DNA of 64,000 bases from Anas platyrhynchos (lineage: Eukaryota; Chordata; Aves; Anseriformes; Anatidae), in the NCBI RefSeq assembly GCF_047663525.1, contig NC_092621.1, positions 82,122,501 to 82,186,500 of the forward strand. Reading direction: 5' to 3'. The position numbers were made by a program, and so were the translations under genes. How positions within the stretch are numbered: position 1 is the first letter of the stretch; each line of letters opens with the position of its first letter. The notes beneath the pieces are model-generated. The model did no database searches. It saw only the letters and a list, made by a program, of their open reading frames with translations, and was not told the origin of the DNA. This document shows positions 10,478 through 20,407 of this stretch, piece by piece.

Positions 10478-13400
10478 TTTTATTACCATTAATTATACTT
10501 TTTGTCCGTGTAAACTGTTGTTTGACACCACAAAAGTCTTGACGAATTACAGAGCACAAATTCCCAGCTGAATTTTTTTGTAAATTCTCAGCCTACTGAA
10601 AACTGAGTTAACATACATTAGTTTTTACAAAGAAAGCAACACAGTTCCAAATGTCCAAAACGCTGCAATATTTAAACTTACAATGTTTGTTTTAAATATT
10701 TAATCCAAGCAGTGTTAAAGGGACACTGTCAAACTCTTGCAATGACATATTTGGTAATACCTAACAAAAATAGTCACAGACAGTTCTTTATATAAGACTC
10801 ATCTTTTACCTAATAGTGAATTATAAATACAAAAATAATCTCAAGACCTCAAAAACTAATTTCAACTGGATTGTAGCAGCAGTTTACTAACACACCCCAT
10901 TTGGGGCTATGTTCACATAAAGCTCACTTCTGATCTAGGAAATTATTCCATAGATTTCTGTAAAGGAAAAGAAGAAACAGGTAATTGCTGTTATCTATAT
11001 ATGCTTAACAGGCTGACCTGGACACTTAAGGATCTTTTAGCTAACACTAAGCACAGATTTAAGCAGAAATGAGAGAGGAGATTTTTCCTTTTCAATTGGC
11101 GTACCTGTGAGCCTCCTGCTAGGAGCTCTGGTTTCAGTACAGTAGAATCTGGCTACAGGGCTCATAAGGGGAGAAGGAATAGGTTAAACTACAGTTGTGT
11201 AAGACGAAATGCTAAATCAAACTGATCTCACTCTGCTAATTAATATTTCCAAAACTTTAGCAGTCTCCTAGATATTGGCAGGCTTTGTGACAGGTCTCTG
11301 TTGTCGAAATTATTGCACAGGTTTATCGTGAGTGCTCCCGCACTCATTGCAAAAGCACTGAGCAATATTACTACTGGTGAGATGCTGCAGACATCTGATT
11401 TGGAGGAATTCAATCAATTGCTGTTAGGTAACCTGAGGCACCATGCCTTCATCCAGATAACTGGTGTGAGGTGCACCGCTTTGTCTATTCTGACTTAAAG
11501 AACTGCGTGTGGACTGCTACAAAAAACAAAACAAAAAAAAAAAAAACAGCAGCATGTTAGTCAGCAGGGATAAAAAAGAAAGCCACAAGGTGAAGTTTGT
11601 TTTGTGCCTCTTCATGGAATGGCTTTTTTGTTTCCCGGACTAACTCCCCTTTCATATTCCTTCCTCTGGCCAAACAAACTGCTCTTGGCTTCATATATGA
11701 GATGAGCCTGTCCACTGATCAAACGTTCCTTGTGTAGCATGTCAGCATACCTGAATTCCTCCAAAACAGAGACCATGATGCAAGTGATAACAAGTCTTCC
11801 AGGTGCCACACTGTCACACTTGTTCTGCCTACACAAAATTTCGCTGCAGCTTGTAAAGAGGGGAGAGAGGCACAGCTAACGAGAACGAGGCACATCACAG
11901 CCTATCAGTACTACTGTCAGTAAAGAATATACTCAAATGGTAAAGACAGGAGTGCAGTGAGCTGTGAAAGGAGAAGAGGGCTATGTAGGATACTCTCCTT
12001 CATCATTTCTAGATAGACATGCTTTTTATTTTGCAACTGGTTTCCCAAAAAGGCCGTTTTTATCACTGGAATTTACACCTGTTAACAAGGCCACTAATTC
12101 CACTCTCCCATGCCTTTGGGCCCAAACTCCCTTTCCGTCAGGAATGATGAGAGGGGAAAACAAAGCTTCCATGCAGAGTGAAAGCCAAACAGATAAGGTA
12201 AAACTCCACTAAAATTTGGGAAAAACATTTGCAATCTTATTAGGAAAGTGTATGTTTATATACAAAAACAACATCAGACAGTGTCCTTTTAAAGAAGATA
12301 AGTACACAGGCTGTTATAATAATTACATGAACATTAACCATTTCAACAGCTTTTAAACTACACACATTCCACACTCAAAAGCGAGTTACAATGTCACTTA
12401 GCATTCCTCAACGCATTCAGCTTTTTTTTTTGGAACAGACTCAAGTGCTTTACTTTTCATAGGCACCAAAACACTTCATAAGCAAACAGTAAACAGCTCC
12501 AGATACATTCCCTGTGCGGAAATAAGCATACCAGCTGTTTTCATCCAGCACCTGCAGCGGGGCAAAGTGATGTTATTGCCTCCACCCTGTCCCTCCCACA
12601 GAGTGCTCACAGCCAAGTCACAATCCAGTCACACATAAATACACTTAAACACAAACAAAACCTTCACGTTTGCAACCACCTGTTTGGATCTCTCCGATTT
12701 AGAGAATACCCTAGTCTGTAATTAAAGCTTTTATTTTATAAGCTCATCAGAAAATAAGGAAAAACAACACACCAAGCAAGGGCCCAATCCACGTTGTACA
12801 GACTAGCATAACACATGCATTCGATAGTTCATTAACTAGCACACCTATAGCAAAACAGTTCCCTACCTGGCAGTGACAAGGCTTATTCTTCCTCCTCCAT
12901 CAGGGTGCATGTGTCCCCTGCACCCTACTGGGAAGCATGAAAGCCCTGGTATTGTCTGCTGTGGGATCCACATCAAAAGCTGTTTTTGTTAAGCTGGTGT
13001 TATCATCCAGCTTGGAAATTTGGTCTATACCGTTTCCATACATCAGTGGATTCTGCACAAACTGCCAAGCAGTTACTTTGCAAAGATGCTGGAGATGACT
13101 GCTGCAGGGGACAGCAAGCTGTAGGTGAAAATGGCTACACCTTATCTCTCTCTGCCCACTGAATCCTGCCATGGTATTGCTCTCGTTTTGGTGCTATTCC
13201 CAGCATAAATCAGGCATCAGCATGAGCTGTGCCAGGCCAAAACCTGAGCAGGATTTGAGTGAGCAGCCACAATCCTAGTGCTACATCAAAGAAGTTTCAG
13301 GCATGGATGTAAAACCTCTCATTTTGGCATATACATATCTGTTAGAATCATATCAAAAATAAAATGATATATTTCAATCACAATATGTGTGCAAACATGC

Positions 13401-13619
13401 CCTGAAAAAATAGAAAGAAAAATGGCAGCTTTGGCAAAGCTACTATCTTATGCATTTTTCCATAAAAATAGGAACAGAGTTGGCAAAAACAGTAACTTTT
13501 ACAGCTCATCCACATCGTTTTGCCAGCTCTTTCCTAATGAATACTGCATTTTGCTTGCACCAACATTTTCACAGGTCACTTGGTTTTCCACAAGGGGACA
13601 GACCACACAAAACGCACCT
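10478..13619 (-). other. MBLAC2: Candidate MBLAC2 3' UTR
   Basis: From the MBLAC2 stop leftwards the sequence is AT-rich and free of recognised transposons for about 3.1 kb. A minus-strand AATAAA (plus-strand TTTATT, 10478-10483) with a GT-containing downstream stretch could be the distal poly(A) signal; another candidate is at 12025-12030. The true end is not decidable without transcripts. This is an inference from position and signal only. Confidence 0.35.
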
Positions 13620-14008
13620 TCAGGAAGAAGTGCCTCTGGAATTCGTGACACGAAGTGCTATGCTTGCAAGGGATCTCATGGCACAGGTAGACACTTTGTG
13701 ACAAAATCCCGCTTGGGAGATGTAGTTGGAAGCTAGGCGATACAACCTTTCTGCTCCGAATATGTTGAAGTGCCCAGGCAGTACCTTCTCCACCAGACCT
13801 CTGTCCACCAGCTCCATCAGGCGCTGGCAGCTTGCAACGTAGTCACTTACTTTGCTGTAGGGAAGCCAGTCAATCATGGATCCGTCGTACACGACGTCTC
13901 CGCTGAACAAAATCTTGTGCTCTCGGTCGTGTAAGCAAATACTTCCTCTGGAATGGCCAGGCATGTGCATGACGGTGAGCTGTCGGTCTCCAAGGCTGAT
14001 CACATCCC
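13620..14008 (-). CDS. MBLAC2: MBLAC2 coding exon 2 with stop
   Basis: Acceptor TTTGCAG before 14008. It encodes [20 protein letters not shown] onwards to a TGA at 13622-13620. Confidence 0.96.
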
Positions 14009-17000
14009 CTGCAAACAGAGGCATTACAGGGATGAACGCATGCATTTATCCTGCACGTTAAACACCACGAAAAAGTACAGCCTACAGCTACCCATGTGTG
14101 TTTAAACAGAGTACACCCACAACAGCAGGAGCAGGACCTTTTTTGCTTGCTGAGCGCCAGAGGCATTTGAAAAATGCACTTGACAAGATGCTATTTCCCA
14201 GTGATAGTAATGGATAACACAGGCTTGAGCGGTATTAACTGAGCCAATTCTCACCCTAATGAGCTGAATGACATAAAAATAAATGGTAGAGAAAATAAAA
14301 CAGGAAACAAACAGAACACATCTAAGCTATGCCTCCCTTGAAAATTTCCAAAGTATTTCACAGTTTATTAAAGTTTATCCTCAATTCACCTAGGACTCAA
14401 CCGCAGTCACTTTTGCATGGCAAAACAACAGGACATAAACTGCAGAAGGAGTAGCAAGTTTGGCCTCCGAACATGTTTTTTTAATTGACTTGAATCAGAC
14501 ACAGAAAAACAGAATGTTTTTCTCCATCTTAAATGTGAATGCCTTTCCATTGCTCTAGACCCTGAGCTTGTGTCCTCAGCAGAAAGCCAGTCCAGGGTTG
14601 AAGGATAATTAACAAGTCTGTTGTTAATTTTAAGTTATAATGCCAGCTTAGTTATAAATGTGCAAAATCCATTAATTCACAGGTGATAAATACATAAACT
14701 TTAGGGCTGGGAAGAGAAGGAGTAAGAAACCTTCTCTAAAGCATGTGCTCAGTAACTATGCAAAGCAGTTACAAAAAATAACATCCAGCACCACAAACTT
14801 CATGGAATGGAGACCGGCATACACCAAGAGTTGCATAAGAGGACAATGCTTGGAACTGTAATATGCATTGCAGGTTGCAAAGTGAAGAAGAAGCTCCCAA
14901 ACTTCTGTTACATTAGAAGTGCAACAGTTAGGGAACCATCTGGCTCAACCAGCAGGTATCCTCAGAGTTACTCAAGACACAGCAAGCCTGAGGGTGTAGC
15001 CCTATGGACAAGAAGGGCACTTCACTCTTGAAAGCTAGACCTCTCTTTGGAAGACCTGAGTGCTTTGGGACTGGGTTGGGAACTATTGCCTCGTGTTCCC
15101 AGGGTGATGTAAAGCACTGTGCCAGAGCTGGGAGTGAGTCTGGGAGGGCAGAGTTAATTCCAAGTGCTACAGGTAGGGATGCAGGAGGTCATCCACTCAA
15201 CTCCATTCACAAAGCGCTAGAACAGGGTTTAGAAATCACTGCAGAGCTGGCATTTAACCATACTGTACCTATCTGGGAATCGGGTCCCCGCATCTGCAGC
15301 AGCAGGCAGCCTCAAACTTATCAGAGAGAATTTTTAGACAAATTCTGTTTTAAAGGAAATGCTCAGAAGCCTTGATAGAAGTAGCAGGCCTGCCTTGAGA
15401 GAAGATTATACAGAAAACTCCTGTTCTGGTGATTGAAACAGCAGTGGAGACGGTGAAGCTATGGGAACAACGTGGCCCAATGGGTTTCAAACCCATTGCT
15501 CCAGCTGCTGAGAAGTACAAGGAAACAGAATATGACATCCAGAATTGACAGAAACGTGCATATATACATATATATATATAAATATATATATATAAACATT
15601 GCAACAGGTAAAGGAAACTGCAAGTCTTACAAGATACATGTAACCAGGAAGACGGTAGGTGGTAAGGCAAAATACAAGTAGATGCCACTGTAGCTGGAAC
15701 AGACAAAAGGAACGGTGCCTGAAGGCTCCCTTACAATTATGTTCACGCAAAAACTGATGCCAATAAATGAAGCGGGCACTGTACAAGTAAAAGCCATGGC
15801 TTTGGATTCTAACAGAACTTAACTCTGCAACCTCCTGTATTTTGAGTATATACTGGATATACTGGATATACTTACCCCAAAAAAGTTACACATGGATTGA
15901 CATGACATGCCACTTCCACAGGGTTTGTCTCCATGAAAGCTGTGCTAGAAACTCTGATCTTACTTCAACAGTGAGCACGCGCGATCTTTCATGATTTTAA
16001 TAATTCCTCCCATTTGAAGAAAAACCAGCCCAAACTCCTGCTGACTATTGTGAAACTGCTCACCAAATCTTCTCTGAAGTCTTTAGTTAAGCCTTCCCCA
16101 GCACCTCTGCAGGGTGATGGGCTGGGACAGCCAGGAAGAGGCTGCAACTACCTAAGCCATCTGCAGGAGGTGTAATCTGTCTATCGCACTGCTACCCTTT
16201 AACTCGTGCCCTATGGTGTTCTGCAGTTAGGCTACCTGTTGCCAAAATAACCTAGTCATTGTTAACGATGAAATCAAACTGAAAAAATTAGCAGAAATTT
16301 CTGTTTTTTTAATATACCTGTACAAAGCCTTTTGTGGAAGCATTACATTCATGTACGTTCTTCTGCAGAACACAGCCCGCATGCTTTGCTGTGTGTATTT
16401 CACCAATTAGTTTTTACTCACTGTTATGCCTTGACAGTTTATGAGCAATAAGGGTTACCAGACACCAGAAATGACTGGCACGCTGTCCGTCAGCCTCTAA
16501 ATGCTGGCTCCCTCCAGTGCTGCTGAGCAGTCCTCATCCTGAGGCAAAAATCCTGCACCTCCAGGCAAACAAACAGTGTGAACAGTGGGCATTTCTAAGC
16601 ATGTTCCCGAACATGCTTACAGCACGGGTGCAAACGGGGGGGTTTCACCCGCTGCGTGCTGATTTTTTGTGTGTTGCGGTGAGGACTGTGGGGTGGGCAG
16701 GGGACTGTGGGGTGGGCTGGGGACTCCAGAAAGCGGCTTGCGGAGGCTGTATGCACATGGAAACCCAGATTTTGCAACGGAAAGCAGGCAGGAAAAGCGG
16801 CATGCGGAAAACTACGAATAAAAAAGGCACAAAAACCGGGTTACGGACACCAAGGAGGGCACAACGCCGTCTCTGGGCAGCACCCGACGCGGGCGTCCCC
16901 TCAGGCGGCGCCTCCCCACAGCGCCCGCGGGACGCGGTGGAGGGGGGGGGGGGGGGGGAGGCGACAGTGGGGCGGCGACAACCCCACAAATCCCCACCGC

Positions 17001-17487
17001 CCACAGCCCCCCGTGTCCCCCCGTATCCCCCCGCGTCCCCCCGTCCCTCACCGTCCTGCAGCAGGCGGCTGGGCCTGACGGGGGGGACGCGGAACTGCCG
17101 TGCCCGCCATCCGGGTCGCGGCGGCCGCGCCACCTCGCGGTCCCACAGCCAGGTGACGGCCTCGTAGTTGTCGCCGCGGAGCAGCGCGGCCGCCTCGGCG
17201 CTGTGCACCGCCACCTCCTCGAAGTGCCGCAGCCCGCCCGCGTGGTCGAAGTGGACGTGGGTGGCCACGGCCAGCAGCGGCCGCCCGCCGGCCCCTTCCA
17301 GCAGCCCGGCAGCCCGCAGGTAGTCGGGCAGGCTGCGCAGCCCCAGCCCGGCGTCCACCACCACGTCGCGCTGCGAGCCCCGCACCAGCCAGATGTTGGC
17401 CCGGTTGCCCGACTCGTAGAAGCGCTCCTGGATCCAGAAGATGCCGCCGCCCAGGGGCTTGTGCGCGAACCACTCCAGCGCCGACAT
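13620..17487 (-). CDS. MBLAC2: Metallo-beta-lactamase domain-containing protein 2 (acyl-CoA thioesterase)
   Basis: Two coding exons, 17052-17487 and 13620-14008, join through a split glycine codon (G|GG) into 274 codons plus TGA; the human protein is about 279 aa. The metallo-beta-lactamase fold is shown by the zinc motif H77-V-H79-F-D81-H82 ([10 protein letters not shown]), H164 in MPGHSRGS, D183 in [10 protein letters not shown] and H225 in VLPGHFN, so all expected metal ligands are present. The start is fixed by the conserved [10 protein letters not shown]. The family is known to hydrolyse long-chain acyl-CoA and to be an off-target of hydroxamate HDAC inhibitors. The protein is shorter than human by a few residues in the GC-rich loop before RPLLAVATH (around residues 63-69). 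It is head to head with POLR3G across a G-rich CpG island. No damage is seen; it should be functional. Confidence 0.96.
15560..15597. repeat. TA-rich microsatellite
   Basis: An interrupted (TA)n tract inside the MBLAC2 intron. Length variation between individuals is likely. Confidence 0.85.
16597..16618. promoter_or_regulatory. Consensus p53-family response element (two perfect half-sites, 2-bp spacer)
   Basis: AAGCATGTTC and GAACATGCTT each fit RRRCWWGYYY at all ten positions with the strong CATG core, separated by CC. The two halves are exact inverted copies, and the palindrome extends by one more pair (16596/16619). It lies 0.43 kb inside MBLAC2 intron 1, roughly 0.9 kb from the MBLAC2/POLR3G start region. 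The match is seen directly; occupancy and function are inferred. Confidence 0.55.
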
Positions 17488-17600
17488 GGCGGCGGCGGTG
17501 GCGGGCGGGGAGGGGAAGGGACGGGGATAGGGTTGGGGATGGGGGGGGGAGCGGCCGGGACCGCCCCACTGCGGCAGCGCCGGGCGGAGCGAGAGAGGGT
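16850..17600. promoter_or_regulatory. CpG island shared by MBLAC2 (-) and POLR3G (+)
   Basis: High GC with many CpGs surrounds MBLAC2 exon 1. POLR3G runs the other way with its first coding exon at 20288, so its untranslated exon 1 should lie just right of 17490. A plausible donor is AGAGG|GTGAGG at 17598/17599, but G-rich repeats make this uncertain. In human these genes are also head to head. No TATA box is seen. Confidence 0.6.
17052..17487 (-). CDS. MBLAC2: MBLAC2 coding exon 1
   Basis: ATG at 17487-17485, ending LLQDG with donor G|GTGAGG at 17051. The 436 nt leave one base for the split Gly codon. The zinc motif HxHxDH lies here. Very GC-rich, part of the CpG island. Confidence 0.95.
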
Positions 17601-17960
17601 GAGGGGGGGACGGGGTTTGAGGGGGTCCCGGGGGTGTGAGAGGGGATCGGGGGGGTGAGGCGACAGGGGGTGAGGGGACGGGGTGGGGGGAGTGAGGAGA
17701 ACGGGGTTGGGGGTGTGGGGAGACCGGGAGGGGGGTGTGAGGGGACAGGGGGTGTGAGGCGATGAGGGGACTCGAGGGTACTCAGGGACTTGAGGGGACT
17801 CAGGGATTTGAGGGATGTGAGGGGATTTGAGGAGATTTGAGGGGATTTGACGGGACCCGGGGCCATCAGGGGGTGAGGAGGATGAGGGGACACAGCCTGG
17901 GGGTTGCGAGGGGATGGGGGCAGTGTGGGTGCCCCGCAGCGTGAGGGAGTGGGTGTGATG
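17520..17960 (+). repeat. G-rich degenerate short tandem repeat (GTGAGGGGAC-like)
   Basis: About 440 bases in which the plus strand is dominated by G runs of 3-7 separated by TGA, TTGA, AC or ATTT, in a loose 9-11 base period. A clear sub-block 'ggatttgagg' repeats at about 17808-17850. Many four-run G-quadruplex combinations are possible. Confidence 0.75.
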
Positions 17961-20278
17961 GTAAAGGGGCACAAAACAAGGGTGTTTTGTATATTTTCAC
18001 CTTGCAGGGGACCGAGGCTGTTGTGGCAAGTGTTTGCACCCACACTGATTCCTTCAGGGACATAAGGTAAAGCAAAGCAAACACAACACAACCCCAGCAT
18101 TTAAACTGCAGCCCTTTCTCCTCCACCTGCTCCCCTCCCCACCCCTCCACCCTGCTTTATTTTTATTTTTTTTGCAGCCTCCATTGGTTGCACCCTTCTC
18201 TGAAAGTCAGCAGGATGGGGAGTTTTGCTCAGAGGACAAGTTAACAGGGACTTACACAGGTGTTTGGCCACCACAGCAGGCACGAGGCCTCTGCAGACCT
18301 CTGGCTGCCTGGGTGACACCACAGGCAGCTCCCATGGCCAATATGTAAAACTCGGCACGCTTAAACTGTGCTTTGGGTGGCCCTCACATCCTTCTGGTGC
18401 AACGGGATGGAAAGTGTCCACAAATGAGAAGAGGCACCCAGGGGCTTGTCACACCTCGGTCATGGCTCTTGAAGTATAAAGCTGTCGTGGTAACTTTCTC
18501 AGGCGTAGTGGGTTAGTTGTAAAACACGCGGTTTCCCTCATGATTTCTCTTTCATGATCGCTTTATGATGTCAGTAGACAGAAACGGCTTAAACACTCAA
18601 AAACTTGTAAGTTTCAGCAAAACTTCTCACTTGGAACAGGGTTAGCTTTAAAGCTGGATACTTCTCATCAAACTAATTCACTATTTCAGGAAAATCTTGG
18701 AATTAATTTTAAAGCTGAACTTAAAAAAGTGACTGTTATATTGAATCCAAAAAATGTGCCTTTTCTCGGTACCTTGTCATCTCCCTCAACTCTTGTTTGG
18801 TTTTCTTCAGTCGTCAGTTCCCTTTTTTCACTCCTAGATAATTGTTCATGTTCGGGGCTTTGCTGTTATCTTTTACCTGTCTTCAATTCTGTCAGTCTTA
18901 CATCTTCTTTTTCATCTTGTTTGCAAATTACTTTGCTAATTTATTTTATTTTTGTATTTTCAGTTCATTAAATGTTCAGGCTTAGATTTTTCTTTGTTGT
19001 CTTTCTTAAAATGATTTATTTAGGGCTTTATGATTATTTTTAGATAGTTTTCTGTGTTGCTGACTGACCTGGAAATGTATAAAGTGATTTCATTTTATCC
19101 AACCAAAGCTTATTCCTGTTGAAAATAATACACAAGAAAATACCTGTTTTTTTTCACTGACATTAATAAAAAGGCCATTTCTTGCTTTTGCAGGAGTTGT
19201 AACAAATCTTAAGTAGGCATTTCCTTGTTCATACTCATCATTCTGTACTGGGTTCCTTGTTGACTGGTTGGCAGCTGTTTCTCGTTCCCCATTTGGACTT
19301 CTTGTCTCACACCAATGCCTGCAGTGGGATGCTGTGGAACTATTTGGGTTTTTACAAGTAGAGCAGGATGGCAGGAACAAGCTTGATCATACCCAGCAGC
19401 TTGGTAAGCTGCAGGGTAGCAGTGCAGTTTATGGTAAGCAGCACAGGAGAGTTCTGGGCCAGAAAAATGTTTCTCACAGTTTGCTTTACCTGCCAAACCA
19501 TGGGTCATACAATTCTGCGATGGAGTGAGATGTGGCTGTAAATGTCAGCTGTTTTTTTTTGTTTGTTTGTTTTTTTGGTTTTTTTACAGTCTTGCAGCAA
19601 ATTACTGAACATGCAGTCTATTTCTTTAATATACTTTGTGAAATAGTTTAAAGCACCCTCCTTTTATCAACGGTAAGCTTACAAATATACTGAATTGGCG
19701 CAGAGAAATCCTTCGATGCTTTTACCTTAAGCCTCTATGCTTTTGGCTCTTTTTTTGAACCCAAAGCTAGTTACAAAGATAAAGGAAAAACAAAAATGGA
19801 AAGGGACAAAGAATACTCCAGAGACAAATACGGACTATTTTTTGAGACTCATTCAGGAAGTGCAAAATGCCTTCATAGTAAGTTCCATTAACATTTTTTT
19901 TTTTCCTATCTTGTTTCTTCTGCTTCGTCAGCCCTGATTGAACTCAATCAATTCCATGGATCTAAGCTTTAGAAGAGGAAACTATGAAATTCCTAGGTTA
20001 GATGGTAATTAGGTAATTTCAGGCATGCAGAGGTAGGTAGCTACCAGAAATGAGGAGAGGAGCTGTTTTGAAGCATGTGCCAAATTTATAGTATGCAGAA
20101 GAATCTAAGATGGGTGTTAAAGTTTTTGCCAATTTAGAATGATCTTTGAGAGTGGTTTTAAGATTACTGCAATATTTGCGACACATTGGGTTTTTACACA
20201 GCACTTTTATAGGTAATGCATTGCATATATGTAAGAAAAATGATTCTTTAAAGACCTGTAATCTTGTAATCTTTGCAG
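17961..20278 (+). other. POLR3G: POLR3G 5' non-coding region / intron 1
   Basis: Between the promoter region and the first coding exon. Moderately GC-rich to about 18480, then AT-rich. No additional exon or transposon was recognised. Confidence 0.5.
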
Positions 20279-20287
20279 GAACTCCAA

Positions 20288-20407
20288 ATGGCTGGGTCAG
20301 GTAGAGGAAGAGGACGTGCTGCGTTTACCTTCAACATTGAGGCCATTGGCTTTTCCAAAGGTGCATCTCTACCCGACGCTGTGTGTAAGCCTCCCCCACC
20401 ATTTCCT
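20288..20407 (+). CDS. POLR3G: POLR3G coding exon 1 (exon begins at 20279 in 5' UTR)
   Basis: Acceptor TTTGCAG ends at 20278, leaving nine UTR bases before the ATG at 20288. Forty codons end in phase 0 at PPPPFP with donor GTAAGT. Confidence 0.94.

Larger units (their letters stand above)
14009..17051 (-). other. MBLAC2: MBLAC2 intron
   Basis: The 3.0-kb intron holds a perfect 9-bp hairpin (14607-14629), a TA microsatellite (15560-15597), a triplicated 'actggatat' (about 15848-15872), a p53-type palindrome (16597-16618), a 17-base G run (16942-16958) and periodic C6 runs next to the splice donor (17007-17047). No exon-like sequence was recognised. Confidence 0.8.

Noticed and set aside
16812-18100. 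Long minus-strand open frames overlapping MBLAC2 exon 1 in other frames
   Set aside because: Shadow frames of MBLAC2 and of the G-rich repeat. Only the frame with the HxHxDH motif and matching exon 2 is supported.
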